Source: Pseudomonadota bacterium (GTDB lineage: Bacteria; Pseudomonadota; Gammaproteobacteria; Burkholderiales; Burkholderiaceae_E). From it: a stretch of DNA of 35,361 bases. Where the stretch lies: contig JAEWEW010000226.1 in assembly GCA_023389175.1 (NCBI GenBank), positions 1 through 35,361 on the forward strand, read 5' to 3'. The notes below the pieces were generated by a model. That model did not search any database and was not told the origin of the DNA. It worked only from the letters and a program-made list of their open reading frames with translations. Position 1 is the first letter of the stretch, and each line of letters begins with the position of its first letter. A program made the translations under genes and the position numbers. Below are positions 24,566 to 32,017 of this stretch, in pieces.

Positions 24566-26428
24566 GTGAAGCTCGGGGACTTCCGCTTCCGTCCGGCGCT
24601 TCTCGATTCGCTGAAGGGCTATCGGCGAACCGACTTCACCGCCGACCTGGGCGCCGGCCTGACGGTGGCCTGCGTGGCGATGCCGCTCGCGATGGCCTTC
24701 GGGATCGCCTCGGGGGTCAAGCCCGAGCAGGGCCTGATCACCGCGGTCATCGGCGGCGCGATCGTCGCGCTGCTCGGCGGCTCGCGGGTCCAGATCGCGG
24801 GCCCGGCGGGCGCCTTCGTCGCGCTGCTCTATGCCGTCGTCGAGCGCTACGGCATCGCGAACCTGCTGATCGCGACGATGCTGGCCGGCGTGATCCTGAT
24901 GGCAATGGGCGCGTTCCGCCTCGGCCAGCTGGTGCGGTTCGTGCCGGTCCCGATCGTCATCGGGTTCACCAACGGCATCGCGATCGTGATCGCGATGTCC
25001 CAGGTGAAGGACCTGCTCGGCCTGGACATCGCGGAGATGCCGGCCAACTTCTTCTCCCAGATCGCGACGCTGAACCAGCATCTGCACACCGTCAACTGGT
25101 GGGCGGTCGGCCTGGCCGTTGCCGGGCTGCTGGTGCTGGTGCTCTGGCCGAAGGCCGCGGGCAGCAAGCCGGTCACCCGCCGTGAAGCCATCATGGATGG
25201 CGAGCCGGCCACGGAGACGCTGCGCGACCTGCCGGAGGCCGGGACGGCAACGACGCCGGAAGCGCCTGTAGCGGCGGCGGCCCGGGCAGCCGCCGCGGCG
25301 CCTCCGGCGAGTCCTGGCACGGCGACCGCTGCGACGGATGCGACCGGTGCGCCCGGTCGGCGCGGTGCGGCGCTGATGGCGGTGCTCCGAGCGGTGCCGG
25401 GCCCGCTGGTCGTGCTGATCTTCGGCACGTTGGTGGTCTGGGCGTTCGGGCTGCCGGTGGAGACCATCGGCACCCGGTTCGGCGGCATCCCGCGGGAGCT
25501 GCCGGCGGTCCAGCTGCCGGCCTTCGACTGGCAGACCGCGCAGAACCTGGTCGCGCCCACCCTTTCGATCGCCTTCCTCGGCGCGATCGAGTCGCTGCTC
25601 TGCGCCCGGGTGGCCGACGGCATCCTGGGCGATCGCCACGACCCCAACCAGGAGCTGATGGCGCAGGGCGCGGCCAACTTCGTCGCGCCGCTGTTCGGCG
25701 GCATCGCCGTGACCGGCACGATCGCCCGCACGGTCACCAACGTCCGCAGCGGCGCGCGCACGCCGGTCGCCGGCCTGGTGCACTCGGTCGCGCTGCTCGC
25801 GTTCATGCTCCTGCTCGCGCCGATGGCGACCTACATCCCGATGGCGGTGCTCGCCGCCATCCTGCTCTTCGTCGCCTGGAACATGGGCGAATGGCGCGCC
25901 TTCGCGCACCTGCGCCACTTCTCGAACAACTACCGGCTGGTGCTGGTCGCGACCTTCCTGCTGACCGTCGTGTTCGACCTGACCGTCGCCGTGCAGGTGG
26001 GGCTCGTGCTCGCGAGCCTGCTGTTCATCACCCGCGTGTCGTCGCTAACCCGCATCGAGCGGGTGCGGCTGCCCGGGGATCTCGCCAACCTGCCGGACGG
26101 CCGCACGGTTGGCGCTTGGCGAGTCTTCGGATCGCTCTTCTTCGGGTCGGTCGGCAAGCTGGACGCCCTGCTGAACCCGGCCGAGACGCTGCCGAACATC
26201 GTCATCCTGGAGATGCACCAGGTGATCAACGTGGACACCACCGGGCTGGACGCGCTCAAGGGCCTGCACCGGCACCTGGAGCGGCTCGGCGGGCGGCTGG
26301 TGCTCGCCGAACTCAACCCGCAACCGGCCTCGCTCCTGCGGCGCTCCGGCTTTCTCGGCGACCTGGGACCGGACAGCGTGTTCGATCGGCTGGACGACGC
26401 CTACGAGCATCTCCGCGGCCCGGCATAA
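24566..26428 (+). CDS. SulP-family anion transporter with STAS domain
   Basis: The 620-residue membrane protein has the SulP core: DLGAGLTVACVAMPLAMAFGIASG in the first helices, IAGPAGAFVALLY, FTNGIAIVIAMSQ, and SIAFLGAIESLLCARVADG with NQELMAQGAANFVAPLFGG. A C-terminal STAS domain (about 530-615, with IVILEMHQVINVDTTGLDAL) follows. SulP proteins move sulfate, bicarbonate or other anions. The substrate here is not shown. Residues about 199-268 form an Ala/Pro/Thr-rich, poorly structured loop between helices. The start is GTG 24566, 15 bases after metG and with a weak ribosome site, so the two genes are probably one transcript. Confidence 0.9.
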   Translation: MKLGDFRFRPALLDSLKGYRRTDFTADLGAGLTVACVAMPLAMAFGIASGVKPEQGLITAVIGGAIVALLGGSRVQIAGPAGAFVALLYAVVERYGIANLLIATMLAGVILMAMGAFRLGQLVRFVPVPIVIGFTNGIAIVIAMSQVKDLLGLDIAEMPANFFSQIATLNQHLHTVNWWAVGLAVAGLLVLVLWPKAAGSKPVTRREAIMDGEPATETLRDLPEAGTATTPEAPVAAAARAAAAAPPASPGTATAATDATGAPGRRGAALMAVLRAVPGPLVVLIFGTLVVWAFGLPVETIGTRFGGIPRELPAVQLPAFDWQTAQNLVAPTLSIAFLGAIESLLCARVADGILGDRHDPNQELMAQGAANFVAPLFGGIAVTGTIARTVTNVRSGARTPVAGLVHSVALLAFMLLLAPMATYIPMAVLAAILLFVAWNMGEWRAFAHLRHFSNNYRLVLVATFLLTVVFDLTVAVQVGLVLASLLFITRVSSLTRIERVRLPGDLANLPDGRTVGAWRVFGSLFFGSVGKLDALLNPAETLPNIVILEMHQVINVDTTGLDALKGLHRHLERLGGRLVLAELNPQPASLLRRSGFLGDLGPDSVFDRLDDAYEHLRGPA

Positions 26429-26489
26429 CGGCCTCGGAGCTTGATCGGCCCGGTGCTGCCGGCGCCGGTCGAGCCCGCGCCTGCCGGCC

Positions 26490-27362
26490 TCAGCGCGGGG
26501 CCAGCGCCTGGAGGAATACCCGGACCCGGGCCGGCAGCCGCTGGCGGCCCGGAAGGAGCGCGTACATCCGCAGCGGATCGCAGTCGAAGTCCGGCAGCAG
26601 CCGGACCAGGCGTCCGGCCGCGACCGCGGCATCGCAGTAGGTGGCCGTGATCCGCGCCACGCCGAGCCCGGCGAGCGCCGCCTGCAGGCGCAGCGCGGCA
26701 TTCGGGCTGCGCATCCGCGGCGCGAGGGGAACGGTGATGGAGGTCCCCTGTCCGTCGTGGAAGAGCCACTCGGCATCGTCCCGGGATGCGATCGCCGGCA
26801 GCAGCGCGAGATCGGTCGGCGTCTTCGGCTCGCCGTGGCGCGCGACCAGTCCCGGCGCGGCGAAGATGCCGCGCTGCAGGCAGAAGATGCGACGCGCCAC
26901 CAGGCCCGAGTCCGGCAGCACCGAATCCAGCGCGGTGAAGACGATGTCGTAGCGCTCGGCCACCAGATCGACCCGGTCGTAGTGCATGTCGATGTCGATC
27001 TCGAGCGCCGGATAGCGGCCGAGCAGGTCGCTCACGACCGGCCCCAGGTGATGGGCCGCGAACTCGTAGGGGGCCGCCATCCGCAGGCGGCCGCCCACGG
27101 TGCGGGCCGAGGCGGCCGATTCGTCCCGCAGCGCCCGCAGGCGTTCGAAGACCGGTGCCGCCTTGCGGTACAGATCCTCGCCCTGGACGGTCAGCCGGAC
27201 GCGGCGGGTCGTGCGCTCGAGCAGGCGGCTGTCCAGCGCCGCTTCCAGGCGGGCAACCGCCGCGCTGACCCGGGACTTGGGCCATTGAAGCGCGCGCGCG
27301 GCGGCGGTGAAGCCGCCTTCGCGGACGACGTGACAGAAGGCGTCGAAGTCATCCCAGTTCAT
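26490..27362 (-). CDS. LysR-family transcriptional regulator
   Basis: The 290-residue protein begins with the LysR winged helix (FDAFCHVVREGGFTAAARAL, then SRVSAAVARLEAALDSRLLERTTRRVRLT) and continues with a periplasmic-binding-like effector domain (VGGRLRMAAPYEFAAHHLGPVV and onward). It belongs to the subgroup with RYDIVFTALDSVL. The gene overlaps the end of the Rieske oxygenase gene by 14 bases on the same strand. It is therefore likely to be co-transcribed with, and to control, that enzyme. The inducer is unknown but is probably an aromatic compound. Confidence 0.92.
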   Translation of the reverse strand: MNWDDFDAFCHVVREGGFTAAARALQWPKSRVSAAVARLEAALDSRLLERTTRRVRLTVQGEDLYRKAAPVFERLRALRDESAASARTVGGRLRMAAPYEFAAHHLGPVVSDLLGRYPALEIDIDMHYDRVDLVAERYDIVFTALDSVLPDSGLVARRIFCLQRGIFAAPGLVARHGEPKTPTDLALLPAIASRDDAEWLFHDGQGTSITVPLAPRMRSPNAALRLQAALAGLGVARITATYCDAAVAAGRLVRLLPDFDCDPLRMYALLPGRQRLPARVRVFLQALAPR

Positions 27363-28449
27363 GGACCCGGACGGGGTGCTCCTGCGCAGCCGCGGCGCGC
27401 GGCGGCGGCGCGTCGTCCGGCAAACGCTCCGCGGCGATCAGCTCGTCCATGATCCGCCGGAAGTGGGTGAGCGGTCCATCCGAGGCGATCGGCACCATGC
27501 GGAATTCCGGGTCGGCATCGAGGGTGCGCTGTTGCGCCTCGATGATCGCCTTGTCCTCCATGAAGCCTTCGACCAGGCTCGCATGCAGCGAACGCGAGAC
27601 GTTCGAGTCGTCGCCCTCGAAGTCGTTCAGGTAGCTCCAGAAGAAGTGCGTGGTGCGGCGGGTCTCCGGCGTGAGGAACTGGCAGTTCCGGTACTGGCGC
27701 GCGCCCTGCAGGTTGCCCTGCTCCGCGCCGCTGCCGGCCGGCGAGAACAGCGTCTCCAGGAAGAAGATGCCGGGCACCTGCATGTGGCCGATGTTGCGCC
27801 GGTCCACCGGGGCGTCCTTCTCCGGGATCACCTTGCGATGGAACGGCGGCGGCGCGCTGTTCATGTGCCAGCGCTCCACGCGGAAGCCGCGCGGCAGGCG
27901 CTCAACTGCCACCGGCTTGGTCTTGTAGGCGTATTCCTCGGACCCGCCGAGCGTCTTCGTATGGACGAACGCGAGATGCGCGAAATCGCTCAGGTTGTCG
28001 ACGATGAGCAGATAGTTGGAGTCGTAGTGCAGGTAGTCGGGGATGCCCTTCCAGCGCGGATCGCGCAGATACGGAAAGTCGACGATCAGGTCCGGGTCCG
28101 CCTTCGCGGGATCCCCCATCCAGATCCACACCAGGTGATCCCGTTCCACCACCGGATAGCTCTGCACCGCCACCTTCGGCGGCACCTTGTCCTGCCCGGG
28201 GATCTGGATGCAGCGGCCGGTGGGATCGAACTTGAGGCCGTGGTACATGCAGCGGATGCAGTCGCCCTCGCGCCGGCCCATCGACAGCAGCGCGCCGCGG
28301 TGGCAGCAGCGGTCCCGCAGCGCCACCACCCGGCCGCTCTCGCCCTTGTAGAGCAGGATGCCCTCTTCCATGATCGTCCGGGGCAGCAGCCTGCCGTCGA
28401 TCAACTCGTGATCCCAGGCGGCCACGTACCAGCAGTTCCTGAGGAACAT
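27349..28449 (-). CDS. VanA-like Rieske non-heme iron oxygenase
   Basis: The 366-residue protein has Rieske ligands C48, H50, C67 and H70 (CCHRG ... CMYHG). The mononuclear iron motif is DNLSDFAHLAFVH, with D155, H158 and H163. The start MFLRNCWYVAAWDHE and the overall length match vanillate O-demethylase oxygenase and related aromatic demethylases or hydroxylases. Such enzymes need a ferredoxin-reductase partner (VanB-like), which is not in this window. ATG 28449 is chosen because GGAGGTGGGAG lies directly upstream. ATG 28464 and 28497 are longer alternatives. The substrate could be a methoxylated aromatic acid, by family only. A LysR gene overlaps its 3' end. Confidence 0.9.
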   Translation of the reverse strand: MFLRNCWYVAAWDHELIDGRLLPRTIMEEGILLYKGESGRVVALRDRCCHRGALLSMGRREGDCIRCMYHGLKFDPTGRCIQIPGQDKVPPKVAVQSYPVVERDHLVWIWMGDPAKADPDLIVDFPYLRDPRWKGIPDYLHYDSNYLLIVDNLSDFAHLAFVHTKTLGGSEEYAYKTKPVAVERLPRGFRVERWHMNSAPPPFHRKVIPEKDAPVDRRNIGHMQVPGIFFLETLFSPAGSGAEQGNLQGARQYRNCQFLTPETRRTTHFFWSYLNDFEGDDSNVSRSLHASLVEGFMEDKAIIEAQQRTLDADPEFRMVPIASDGPLTHFRRIMDELIAAERLPDDAPPPRAAAAQEHPVRVHELG

Positions 28450-28622
28450 CGCTCCCACCTCCATGTCGGTGACTCGCGGGTCGGCCCGCCCGCCCATGTT
28501 AGGAAGCGCGGGCCCTCGGGATCAACCGCGCTTGGCGCACACACCGTTCACCGAGACGAACAATACCGCGGTTTGGACTCGCCCGGCCGCTGCCTGCGCC
28601 CCCAGTGGGGGGTGAGGCCGGA

Positions 28623-28650
28623 CACGAACAGTCACTGCGGACTGTTCGTG
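28623..28650. repeat. perfect 11-bp hairpin
   Basis: CACGAACAGTC (28623-28633) and GACTGTTCGTG (28640-28650) are exactly complementary with a 6-base loop. It is the outermost of a cluster of hairpins between the BamE-like gene and the Rieske oxygenase gene. Confidence 0.7.
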
Positions 28651-28660
28651 CCTGCCGAAC

Positions 28661-28683
28661 GCCCTCCGCCTCCGGCGGAGGGC
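28661..28683. repeat. perfect 10-bp GC-rich hairpin
   Basis: GCCCTCCGCC (28661-28670) and GGCGGAGGGC (28674-28683) pair fully with a 3-base loop. A further 5-bp hairpin (CGGCC-GCA-GGCCG, 28687-28699) follows at once. No T-run is present, so these may be a REP-like element rather than a simple terminator. Confidence 0.7.
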
Positions 28684-28703
28684 TCCCGGCCGCAGGCCGC
28701 TTC

Positions 28704-28726
28704 GGGGGCGTCCCTAAGGCGCCCCC
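28704..28726 (-). terminator. hairpin spanning the stop codon of the BamE-like gene
   Basis: GGGGGCG (28704-28710) and CGCCCCC (28720-28726) pair over 7 bp, extendable by one G-C and one G-T pair, and the gene's stop codon (28714-28716) lies in the loop. No T-run follows on the minus strand. Confidence 0.45.
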
Positions 28727-29259
28727 TGGGTCCGCCAGTCCTCGATCCGCGTGATCCGCTTCACCCGCCGGGTCGCCTGGTCGAAGTGCACGTTGAAGAA
28801 CATCGTCGCCTGGGCATCGCCTTCGTAGCGCCAGCTCCAGACTTCCTCGTTGGAGAGCGCATACGGCGTGGTCTCCGTCTGCCGGCCGAGGATGCGCCGC
28901 ACGTCATCCTGCGACATGCCGACCTTCACCTTGGCGAAGTTCGATTCCACCAGCGCGCGTTCCATGCCGAGATAGCGGCCGTCCGGGCCGATATGCACGA
29001 AGTAGGTCTGGGTCCCCATGGGGCCCCTCGGATACTCCAGCTTCTTCGCGCCATTCTCCTCCTCCCAGACCAGGTCCGGCACGCCCATCAGTTGGCGCAC
29101 GTCCTGCTCCGTATGCTGGCCCACCACCAGCTTCTTCTCCGCGAAGTAGTCGCACCCCGCGACGGTCACGGCCAGCGTCGCGGCGACCGACGCCGTTGCC
29201 GCCAGCCGGATCGTCGCCCGCAGGATCCCGGTGACCGGACCAATGCCGGTTGCTGCCAT
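28714..29259 (-). CDS. BamE/SmpA-like outer-membrane lipoprotein with two domain copies
   Basis: The 181-residue precursor has a signal peptide with a lipobox ending VTVAGC (Cys near residue 36), so it is a lipoprotein. The mature part has two SmpA/BamE-like units: VVGQHTEQDVRQLMGVPD with FVHIGPDGRY, then KVGMSQDDVRRILGRQTE with EEVWSWRY and FFNVHFDQATRRVKRI. BamE helps the beta-barrel assembly machine in the outer membrane. The usual protein has one such unit, so this may be a paralogue rather than BamE itself. ATG 29259 is chosen for its GAAGGAC site. The gene is divergent from the DUF3460 gene. Confidence 0.78.
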   Translation of the reverse strand: MAATGIGPVTGILRATIRLAATASVAATLAVTVAGCDYFAEKKLVVGQHTEQDVRQLMGVPDLVWEEENGAKKLEYPRGPMGTQTYFVHIGPDGRYLGMERALVESNFAKVKVGMSQDDVRRILGRQTETTPYALSNEEVWSWRYEGDAQATMFFNVHFDQATRRVKRITRIEDWRTQGAP

Positions 29260-29307
29260 CTGTCCTTCTCTCCGCCGGTCGGCGCCGGCGATTGGTTGTC
29301 CGTCAAC

Positions 29308-29313
29308 TACAAT
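29308..29313 (+). promoter_or_regulatory. possible -10 box for the DUF3460-scpA operon
   Basis: TACAAT in a locally AT-rich patch lies 32 bases before ATG 29345. No good -35 hexamer is seen at 16-18 bases. Confidence 0.35.
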
Positions 29314-29344
29314 ACCATCCCACCGACACGTCGCGACCGGCGCC

Positions 29345-29533
29345 ATGCCTTACGAATCCGACCTGACCCTGTTCCTCAAGAAGCTGAAGACCGAGCGGCC
29401 CAGCCTGGAATCCGAACAGCGCCGCGGGCGCGCCATCTGGTGGGACCGGCCGCCGCTCGACCTCGATCGCCGCCGCGAGGAGCTGGAGGCGCGAGTGGCC
29501 CAGAAGCCCTACCCTTACCAGACCAAGGACTGA
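29345..29533 (+). CDS. DUF3460 family protein
   Basis: The 62-residue protein (YESDLTLFLKKLK, GRAIWWDRPPLDLD, then RVAQKPYPYQTKD) matches the DUF3460 family, small soluble proteins seen in Burkholderiales next to scpA. Function is unknown. ATG 29345 gives the family's usual start. Open sequence further upstream overlaps the promoter area of the divergent lipoprotein gene. It is followed after 25 bases by scpA and is probably co-transcribed. Confidence 0.85.
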   Translation: MPYESDLTLFLKKLKTERPSLESEQRRGRAIWWDRPPLDLDRRREELEARVAQKPYPYQTKD

Positions 29534-29558
29534 CCGGCAGCGCCGGATCCGCAGGCAA

Positions 29559-30413
29559 TTGACAGCCACCGTCGTCAGCCTCGAAGCAGGCAAGTCCCAG
29601 GCGCATCCCGGAAGGCCGCAGGAACAGCTAGAGCTGCCCATCGTCGCGCGCATCCATGGCGAGCCGCTGCGCCGGATTCCGAACGACCTCTACATTCCGC
29701 CCGACGCGCTCGAGGTGCTGCTGGACGCCTTCGAGGGTCCGCTGGACCTGCTGCTCTACCTGATCCGCAAGCAGAATTTCGACATCCTCGACATCCCGAT
29801 GGCCGAGGTGACGCACCAGTACCTCGCCTACGTGCACGAGATCCGCACTCGTAACCTGGAGCTGGCGGCGGAGTACCTGCTGATGGCAGCAGTGCTGATC
29901 GACATCAAGTCCCGCATGCTGCTGCCGGTCAAGAAGGCCGACAGCGACGAGGAAGTGGAGGATCCGCGCGCCGAGCTCGCCCGGCGCCTGCTGCAGTACG
30001 AGATGATCAAGGCAGGCGCGGCCCGGCTGGACGAGCTGCCGCTGGCGGGTCGGGATTTCCTGCGTACTCAGGTGCTGGTGGACCACGAGGTGGTGGTGCG
30101 CCTGCCGGAAGTGGCGCCGATCGACCTGCGCAACGCCTGGGCCGACGTGCTGAAGCGCGCGCGGCTGGTGCAGCACCACCAGGTGCACCGGGAAGAGCTC
30201 TCGGTGCGCGAGCACATGACGGTGATCCTGCGCAGGCTGCAGACCCGCCGCTTCCTGGAGTTCCAGGACCTTTTCGACGTAGGCAAGGGCGTGCCGGTCG
30301 TCGTCGTGACCTTCGTTGCGATGCTGGAGCTCGCCAGGGAGTCGCTGGTGCAGGTCACCCAGGCCGAGCCGTTCGCACCGATCTACGTGCGGTTGTCCTA
30401 CCAACCGAGCTAG
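29559..30413 (+). CDS. scpA: segregation and condensation protein A
   Basis: The roughly 284-residue protein carries the ScpA kleisin core: LLDAFEGPLDLLLYLIRKQNFDILDIPMAEVTHQYL near residues 50-90, AAEYLLMAAVLIDIKSRMLLP, and a C-terminal winged-helix region ending FVAMLELARESLVQVTQAEPFAPI. It bridges the SMC dimer for chromosome condensation. The start is uncertain. TTG 29559 gives an extra N-terminal tail of about 45 residues, rich in Pro/Gln/Arg, which is common in betaproteobacterial ScpA. scpB is not adjacent. Confidence 0.93.
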   Translation: MTATVVSLEAGKSQAHPGRPQEQLELPIVARIHGEPLRRIPNDLYIPPDALEVLLDAFEGPLDLLLYLIRKQNFDILDIPMAEVTHQYLAYVHEIRTRNLELAAEYLLMAAVLIDIKSRMLLPVKKADSDEEVEDPRAELARRLLQYEMIKAGAARLDELPLAGRDFLRTQVLVDHEVVVRLPEVAPIDLRNAWADVLKRARLVQHHQVHREELSVREHMTVILRRLQTRRFLEFQDLFDVGKGVPVVVVTFVAMLELARESLVQVTQAEPFAPIYVRLSYQPS

Positions 30414-30431
30414 CCGGGCCGGGACCAGCCC

Positions 30432-31475
30432 GTGGCCGCGCATTCCCGTCCGCTTGATCTCACGCCGCTCAATACCTTTCGCGTCGCCGCGAAGGCAAGC
30501 CAGGCCTGGACCGTCTCGGACCCGGCCTCGCTGGATGCGGTCCTGGACGCCGCGACGAGCGCGGGCCACGGCCGTCCGCCGTTCGTGCTCGCCGGCGGCA
30601 GCAACCTGCTGCTCACGCGGGACATCGACGAGCCGCTGTTGCTCGTCCGGCTGGCCGGGCGACGGCTCCTCGATGACGACGGCACCCGGGTGCTGGTGGA
30701 GGTGGCTGCCGGCGAGCCCTGGCATCCGGTGGTCCGGTGGACGCTCGACCAGGGATGGTCCGGACTGGAGAACCTTGCGCTGATTCCCGGCCTCGCCGGC
30801 GCGGCGCCGTGGCAGAACATCGGTGCCTACGGCGTGGAGGTGGCGAGCGTGATCGAGTCGGTCTCGGCGGTGGAGATCGCAACCGGACGGAAGCGAAGCT
30901 TCGGCCTCGCCGAATGCCGCTTCGCCTATCGGGACAGCTTCTTCAGGTCACCCGCGGGCCGCGGCTGGCTGATCACCGCGGTGCGCCTGCGGCTCTCGCG
31001 CGCCGCCCGGCCGCAGCTCGACTACGGCGAGCTGCGCGCGGAGATCGCCCGGCGCGCCGGCCATGACGCGGGCAGGCCCACGCCCCTGGAAGTGGCGGAC
31101 GCGGTCGAGGCGATCCGCCGCCGCAAGTTGCCGGATCCCGCGGCGATCGGAAATGCCGGCAGCTTCTTCAAGAACCCCGTGGTGCCGCGCGCGCAGGCCG
31201 AGGCGCTGCTCGGACGCCACCCGACCCTGCCGACCTACGCGGTCGCGGGCGATGCCGCCCGGGTCAAGCTGTCCGCCGGCTGGCTCATCGAGCAGGCGGG
31301 CTGGCGCGGCTACCGCGAGGGCGATGCCGGGGTGAGCGCGGCCCATGCGCTGGTCCTGGTCAACCACGGCCGCGCGACCGGGGCGCAGCTGCTCGCGCTT
31401 GCCCGGCGGGTGCAGGACGCGGTGCAGGAGCGCTTCGGCGTCGCGCTCGAGCCGGAACCGGTGATCGTCGAGTGA
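30432..31475 (+). CDS. murB: UDP-N-acetylenolpyruvoylglucosamine reductase
   Basis: The 347-residue, E. coli-type (type I) MurB has LNTFRVAAKA near the start, the FAD-binding VLAGGSNLLLT and LIPGLAGAAPWQNIGAYGVE, YRDSFFR, and the active-site segment GNAGSFFKNPVV with the proton-donor Ser. A closing SAGWLIEQAGWRG and a C-terminal EPEPVIVE supply the last catalytic Glu. It reduces the enolpyruvyl group with NADPH to make UDP-MurNAc for peptidoglycan. The start is GTG 30432, 18 bases after scpA. Confidence 0.96.
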   Translation: MAAHSRPLDLTPLNTFRVAAKASQAWTVSDPASLDAVLDAATSAGHGRPPFVLAGGSNLLLTRDIDEPLLLVRLAGRRLLDDDGTRVLVEVAAGEPWHPVVRWTLDQGWSGLENLALIPGLAGAAPWQNIGAYGVEVASVIESVSAVEIATGRKRSFGLAECRFAYRDSFFRSPAGRGWLITAVRLRLSRAARPQLDYGELRAEIARRAGHDAGRPTPLEVADAVEAIRRRKLPDPAAIGNAGSFFKNPVVPRAQAEALLGRHPTLPTYAVAGDAARVKLSAGWLIEQAGWRGYREGDAGVSAAHALVLVNHGRATGAQLLALARRVQDAVQERFGVALEPEPVIVE

Positions 31476-31491
31476 TCTCGAGGCGCACGAG

Positions 31492-31953
31492 ATGAGCGTC
31501 GAGCCGATCAACGCAGCGCCCCGGCGGCTGACCGTGGTGATCGACACCAATCTCTGGCTCGACATGCTGGTCTTCGACGATCCGTCGACCCGCCGGCTCG
31601 CGACACTGCTCGATCCACGCGCGGTGACGCCGTTGGCAAGCGAGTCCATGCGCGCCGAGCTGGCCGACGTGATCGGTCGCGATCGGTTCGGCCTCGCGAC
31701 AGAGCAGCGGACCGTCCTGCTCGCGCGCTTCGATTCGCTGGTCACCACCGCAGCGGTGGCTCCGGACTGCCGCCTGCCGTGCCGCGACCCGGACGACCGC
31801 AAGTTCCTGGACCTCGCGGTGAGCCGCCGGGTCGATTGGCTGCTGTCGCGGGACAAGGCGCTGCTCGCCAGCCGCCGGACCGCCTGGGGCAGGTTCGGCG
31901 TGCGGATCGGCAAGGTTGGCGACTTCTATAATTGGCTCGACCTTCCCGGATAA
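31492..31953 (+). CDS. PIN-domain ribonuclease-like protein (VapC-like, solitary)
   Basis: The 153-residue protein has the acidic residues of a PIN nuclease: D18 in VIDTNLWLD, E56 in SESMRAEL, the Asp residues of CRDPDDRKFLDLA and the final Asp in LLSRDKALL. It fits the group annotated as putative toxin-antitoxin PIN proteins. No antitoxin-like small gene is found beside it, so it may be a stand-alone RNA-processing nuclease. It lies 16 bases after murB and just before the aminotransferase, in an apparent housekeeping operon. No strong ribosome site was noted before ATG 31492. Confidence 0.82.
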   Translation: MSVEPINAAPRRLTVVIDTNLWLDMLVFDDPSTRRLATLLDPRAVTPLASESMRAELADVIGRDRFGLATEQRTVLLARFDSLVTTAAVAPDCRLPCRDPDDRKFLDLAVSRRVDWLLSRDKALLASRRTAWGRFGVRIGKVGDFYNWLDLPG

Positions 31954-32017
31954 CCGGCACGTCCACCCGGCCGGGGGCACCGTTCCCGCTCGTATCCCGG
32001 CCCTCATCCGCAACCCC

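Noticed and set aside
22241..25918. A 1225-codon open frame antisense to metG and the SulP gene
   Set aside because: The product is His/Arg/Asp-rich without hydrophobic core or known motifs, typical of high-GC antisense frames. The plus-strand genes there have clear family signatures.
31492..31953. A VapBC toxin-antitoxin locus
   Set aside because: Only the PIN gene is present; the flanking sequence is murB and the aminotransferase start.
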